Shown: in pieces, positions 60,348-64,000 of the stretch
How the letters are laid out: each line of letters begins with the position of its first letter
Position numbering within the stretch: position 1 is the stretch's first letter
Assembly (NCBI RefSeq): GCF_026914265.1
Contig: NC_069131.1
Coordinates: 2,887,501-2,951,500 of the forward strand
DNA length: 64,000 nucleotides
Source: Mya arenaria
Taxonomy: Eukaryota; Mollusca; Bivalvia; Myida; Myidae
Direction: 5' to 3'
Made by a program: the position numbers and the translations under genes
The notes under the pieces: model-generated
What the model was told of the DNA's origin: nothing
Databases searched by the model: none
What the model saw: only the letters and a program-made list of their open reading frames with translations

Positions 60348-60539
60348 GCTGACTGTAAAGAGAAGTAACCGCTGCGTGACAATAAGAATTATTATAGTAA
60401 TATGTAGCCTGTGGTTCGTTTCTTGCAGTTAATTTACTTGGTGTTCAAATTAATTACAATATATTTCCGGTATTTACGGAAAACAATTTTTGCAATGAAT
60501 TTTTCGAAGAATTTTCATATATGCAATTAATCTGCAAAC
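60348..60539 (+). other. Probable 5' leader/proximal promoter of the ASAP gene
   Basis: The 192 bases between the end of the duplicated block and the ASAP start codon are single-copy in this window. I see no TATA box at a convincing position and no upstream ATG in a strong context. The assignment rests only on position, and a further upstream non-coding exon is possible. Confidence 0.35.
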
Positions 60540-63386
60540 ATGCCTGAGTCTATTTCTGTGGCAGATTTTATAGACCAAACATGGGAGGATTACAACTCGC
60601 CCACAACCTCCACATTCGACAAGAAAATGACAACTTGTCGAAACACTGTATCACAAATTGAGGAAGTGAGTTATGTTTAAGTTTTTCTGAGTACTAACGG
60701 GCTCGGCGAATATCATGATCTGATTATTACTATTGATTGAAAGCTTGTGTTTTATATGCAAGATTTGATAAATGACTGTACATTAGACAATTTAAGGGTC
60801 TATTGTCTTTAAGACGGTTTACAGGCCTATTGTCATTTTTTTACTGTTATAACCTGACATACAAGTTAGAGTTAACCAACAACTGCCAGAACCCTTGCAC
60901 AGTGCTTTATCTCACCCCCACTCACTTCATTCCCCCAATTATTGAATAAACCTTTCAGGTCAATCCAGGCACTCTTGCCTTTTACTTCTGACACCAGTAA
61001 AGCTAGGTTTCCGCGGTTCCAAATAATTGTACAAATACAGATTTTTTACGTTTTTTGATATGGCAGATCCTTCACATACAAATTGTTTAGTATCAAAAGT
61101 GGGTAGTTATTTCGATTGGGATTCCGGGGTAAAGCATTTAACATCTAAAACATGTCATAAAAACAAGAAATATTACCAGATTATGTTATTTTATATCAGT
61201 TTGCATACATAATAATGTCATATCCTACGAATAATTATGAGTTTGACATGTTTTTTTCATTTCTTGCTGTCAAAACATAGCGATATATACATGAAGGGCA
61301 CCTGCATGCAAGGCTTCAGGGCATAATTTTTAAACAATCGGAACATTTCGGCCATGGTCGAGTGGTAACGATTGTATTTACGAGGTCTATCTCGAAGCTT
61401 GTCCGAGGTGGCCGAGTTATTACAATCAGGTCGAGTTGTTCCGCTTGGCATAATTGTTGTCTGTGTCAGTCAACTTTCGTTTTATTGGAAAGGTAAATAA
61501 TGTGTTTTAATGCATTAAATGCTTGTTTTGTGCAAAATAACTTTTCACTTACATGGTAAAATATGAATATAAACCTTTATGATCAATTTAAACCATAAAA
61601 TACCTCACTTAATATAATTTCAATATTTTTCAAAACATCCCCGGTTTTTGCACAAATCCGTTTAGACGTTAGGGATTGGAAGAATCCTGTATAACACGTC
61701 TATAATTTTAGACTAGGTTTCCTCTAGAAATTTCAGAACACATATCTGGAGCAGAGGGTTTGGAGAGATTTTTTTTTTATTTTAGGTATCAATATGGTTC
61801 AATTTCCTGTATTTTAAACACGTTGACAATTCTGCTGCGTTTGTTTCTCTTCATTTATTTTTGATATTTGTCAAGTATTCCAACCATATATTATTGACTC
61901 ATAGGTAATTGTTTATATTCAAACCATTGACATCATACCAAACTGTGTAAAACAGTGTGTCTTCATGCCTGAATACAAAAGAGCACATGAATTATGAGAT
62001 CTAGGTGATTGCCAGTAACAGGTTAGGTAAAAATATCAAGATTAAAGCAACGATACTATGACCTTTACCGTTTCAAAGGCAGCCAGGTCAGCTAAATAAT
62101 AAGAGAATGCAAATGTGTCTTTTCAGATTGATTTATTTTATTCAAAATAAATAGAAGGATAATATGTGTCATCTTTTTTTCTCCCATGCTTCTTTTCAAT
62201 GAATAATTGGTAATCAAAAGGATAATTGCGAAATAAAGGCCTGGCGGAACCCTGAGTAAAGTCAACCTCGGTGGAAAAGTGCGCCCAGTGTGGGGCTTGA
62301 ACCCACAACTTCCAGAACACTAGCACTGCACTCTGACCAACTGGGTTCTGACCAACTGGCTGGGTGTTTGACAACATACAAAACACTACTCCCCCCACTA
62401 AACTGTCAGGCTCATCCAGGCACTTTTGCATCTGTCATACTTAAAACAATGGGCTGATTTCAACCCACACACTACAAACTTTTCTGAAACATATTAATTT
62501 CATTTTGGTTAACAGTTAATACATAAAGTGAGTTTAATAGAATAATGGTAAAAAGTAAATGCACTTTTCTGTATGAAAATCCTTCAGCATCCGAAAAGCA
62601 ATACTGGGTTTATGCTAAAAATAGTCAACTTTTCTTTTTAAGCCATTCAGTTGTTGAAATGAGAAAAAGCTCTGCACTGGTAAAATGCTTTCTTGGCTTG
62701 TATATCTAAAGCAAAGTCTTTTTTAATGCCAAGTACTAAATATAAGAATTGGAACTTATTCATCAATCTTTCCTGGCATTTTTTTTCAAATTCTATTTTA
62801 TTCCTTAAACTAAGTTAGAACATTCTTATTCTTTCAGGAGCTTGATACAGACAGAAGCGAGTTGACAAAGTTGAAAAAATCTGTGCGAGCATTGTACAAT
62901 TCTACTAGCAGTAAGTGTAAAAAGATACTTTTTGTTAATAAATTACTAACATTTAATGTATGATTTAAACACAGCTACATGTCGACCTTAATTACTGTTA
63001 ACTAACCCTTTGCAGCGCCTCATTAAGCGTTGCCTGGACACAGGGATGCCCAGGTCAAATAGTAGTAATGAACATGTCCTGCGATGTGCTTAAATTGTGG
63101 GGTATCATGAAAAATTTATTAAAAAGATAACATCTGCTGTAAAAAAATATCATAGTAAAATCTGCAAAAAAAAGACATGGTTGGTAGTGTAAAGGTATAA
63201 TTACTTTAATGAAAGCATTGTCATATATGGTGACAATTTTATATTCATTAATTTAACTAGTTTCTGAATATGAATACTTAACATTTGCATTTCTTTTATA
63301 TTTAGAATATGCACAAAATGAGATGGATATTGCTGACAATTTGGACAGAATCGGAAAAAGTGCCAGTAATAGCCACCGTGAAATAA
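60540..63386 (+). CDS. ASAP: ASAP-family Arf-GAP, first three coding exons (gene continues past the right edge)
   Basis: Three exons with consistent phases encode the N-terminus of a BAR-domain Arf-GAP of the ASAP1/2 type: 60540-60665 (ATG, 42 codons, phase 0, donor GTGAGT), 62838-62910 (acceptor TTTCAG, ends phase 1, donor GTAAGT) and 63306-63386 (acceptor TTTAG, ends phase 1, donor GTATGT). Exon 1 begins MPESISVADF, against MPDQISVSEF in vertebrate ASAPs, then has DYNSPTTS and CRNTV. Exon 2 has DxDRSxLxKLKKSVRALYNS and exon 3 YAQNE, matching the start of the ASAP BAR domain. ASAPs are GTPase-activating proteins for Arf1/5/6 at focal adhesions, podosomes and endocytic membranes; the BAR helix bundle seen here dimerises and binds curved membrane. 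PH, ArfGAP, ankyrin and SH3 domains should lie downstream. No disruption is visible. ASAP1 versus ASAP2 cannot be decided, and in invertebrates one gene often covers both. Confidence 0.88.
60666..62837 (+). other. ASAP intron 1
   Basis: A 2.17 kb intron with GTGAGT donor and TTTCAG acceptor. It holds a partial tail of the same SINE family found at 62.3 kb (around 60885-61010, with the shared words CCAATTATT and TCCAGGCACT) and a fuller SINE copy at 62262-62470. The rest is AT-rich single-copy sequence with no conserved-looking block. Confidence 0.75.
62262..62470 (-). mobile_element. tRNA-derived SINE, copy in ASAP intron 1
   Basis: The minus strand carries an A-box-like CAGTTGGTCAGAGTG, duplicated in part, and a B-box-like GTGGGTTCAAGCCCC, followed by ACACTGGGCGCAC. 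The flanking part has a C-rich stretch and the word CAGGCTCATCCAGGCAC. The same arrangement occurs at 19.4-19.7 kb. It is an old copy and its exact ends are unclear. Confidence 0.5.
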
Positions 63387-63436
63387 GTATGTTTTTTTTA
63401 TTATATGATTTTAAGGAAAAGATAAGATTAATACTA

Positions 63437-63990
63437 ATGCCATGTAGGGTCTATGTTGTTATGCCAGCTTGGGGTCTAGGTTGTTATGTCAGAGTTTGGT
63501 CTAGGTTACCGTGAAATAGGTTGTCAAGACAGGGTGGGGTCTAGGTTACCGTGAAGTAGGTTGTCAAGCTAGGGTGGGGTCTAGGTTACCGTGAAGTAGG
63601 TTGTCATGTCCGGGTGGGGTCTGGGTTGTCATGCCAATGTTGGGTTTAGGTTGGCATGTTAGGGTGGAGTCTAGGTTGTCATGCCAATGTGGGGTTTAGG
63701 TTGTCATGTTAGGGTGCAATCTAGGTTGTCATGCCAATGTGGGGTTTAGGTTGTCATGTTAGGGTGCAATCTAGGTTGTCATGTTAGGGTGGAGTCTAGG
63801 TTGTCATGCCAATGTTGGGTTTAGGTTGGCATGTTAGGGTGGAGTCTAGGTTGTCATGCCAATGTGGGGTTTAGGTTGTCATGTTAGGGTGGAGTCTAGG
63901 TTGTCATGCCAATGTGGGGTTTAGGTTGTCATGTTAGGGTGCAATCTAGGTTGTCATGCTAGGTTGGGGTCTAGGTTGTCATGTTCAAGG
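63437..63990 (+). repeat. Minisatellite in ASAP intron 3
   Basis: Tandem array of about 24-base half-units, each built around CTAGGTTGTCATG or TTAGGTTGTCATG. They alternate between a CCAATGTGGGG type and a TTAGGGTGGAG type, so the higher-order period is about 48 bases. The left edge carries more diverged units (ACCGTGAAGTAGG variants). The array runs almost to the end of the window and lies just downstream of exon 3, inside the following intron. Confidence 0.9.
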
Positions 63991-64000
63991 CATCAAATAA

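Noticed and set aside
63437-63990. CRISPR-like array
   Set aside because: Minisatellite inside an animal intron with no spacers.

Overview
The window looks like AT-rich, intron-rich, repeat-dense nuclear DNA of a marine invertebrate, most probably a bivalve mollusc. The reasons are a spliced animal gene with GT/AG introns of up to 2 kb, a very low coding density, long (TA)n and (TCA)n arrays, tRNA-derived SINEs with a Nin-DC-like segment, and several small inverted-repeat elements whose words I associate with bivalve genomes. The species assignment is inference. No prokaryotic gene organisation is present.

Only one clearly functional host gene is visible: the first three coding exons (60540-63386, + strand) of an ASAP-family Arf-GAP (BAR/PH/ArfGAP/ankyrin/SH3 protein), which runs off the right edge. 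Its start lies about 190 bases right of a diverged 4-5 kb direct duplication (about 49960-54902 and 56145-60347).

The rest is mobile DNA and relics. From left to right: 1-7.2 kb is mostly featureless, with one copy of a dispersed repeat ending in a (TCA)n array and a GC-rich palindromic cluster at 5.74-5.87 kb. A broken DIRS-like retroelement fossil lies at about 7.2-9.0 kb. Two more copies of the (TCA)n-tailed repeat follow at 12-12.5 and 14.2-14.7 kb, an old repeat at 15.5-15.9 kb that recurs at 35.7-36.1 kb, and a minisatellite plus (TA)n block at 17.0-17.6 kb. From 18573 to 32614 a 14 kb insertion splits one short inverted-repeat element into two halves. The insertion has inverted ends built from an iterated 13-base motif. 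Just inside its left end sit two convergent decayed genes, one encoding a SWIM zinc finger (+) and one a THAP zinc finger (-). The rest of the 14 kb appears to be later nested material: foldback elements, a 232-bp tandem satellite, near-identical dispersed repeats and a LINE scrap.

Right of that insertion are a decayed four-exon gene of unknown function (36.3-39.0 kb), a DUF7869-like relic (40.2-40.5 kb), several small inverted-repeat elements, a mariner element with an intron-like insert (43896-45756), long (TA)n arrays, a 29-bp GC-rich tandem repeat, and the duplicated block next to the ASAP gene. The strongest candidates for something undescribed are the SWIM/THAP module with its iterated-motif ends, and a 72-base perfect palindrome with a 9-base target duplication that occurs in only one of the two duplicated units.
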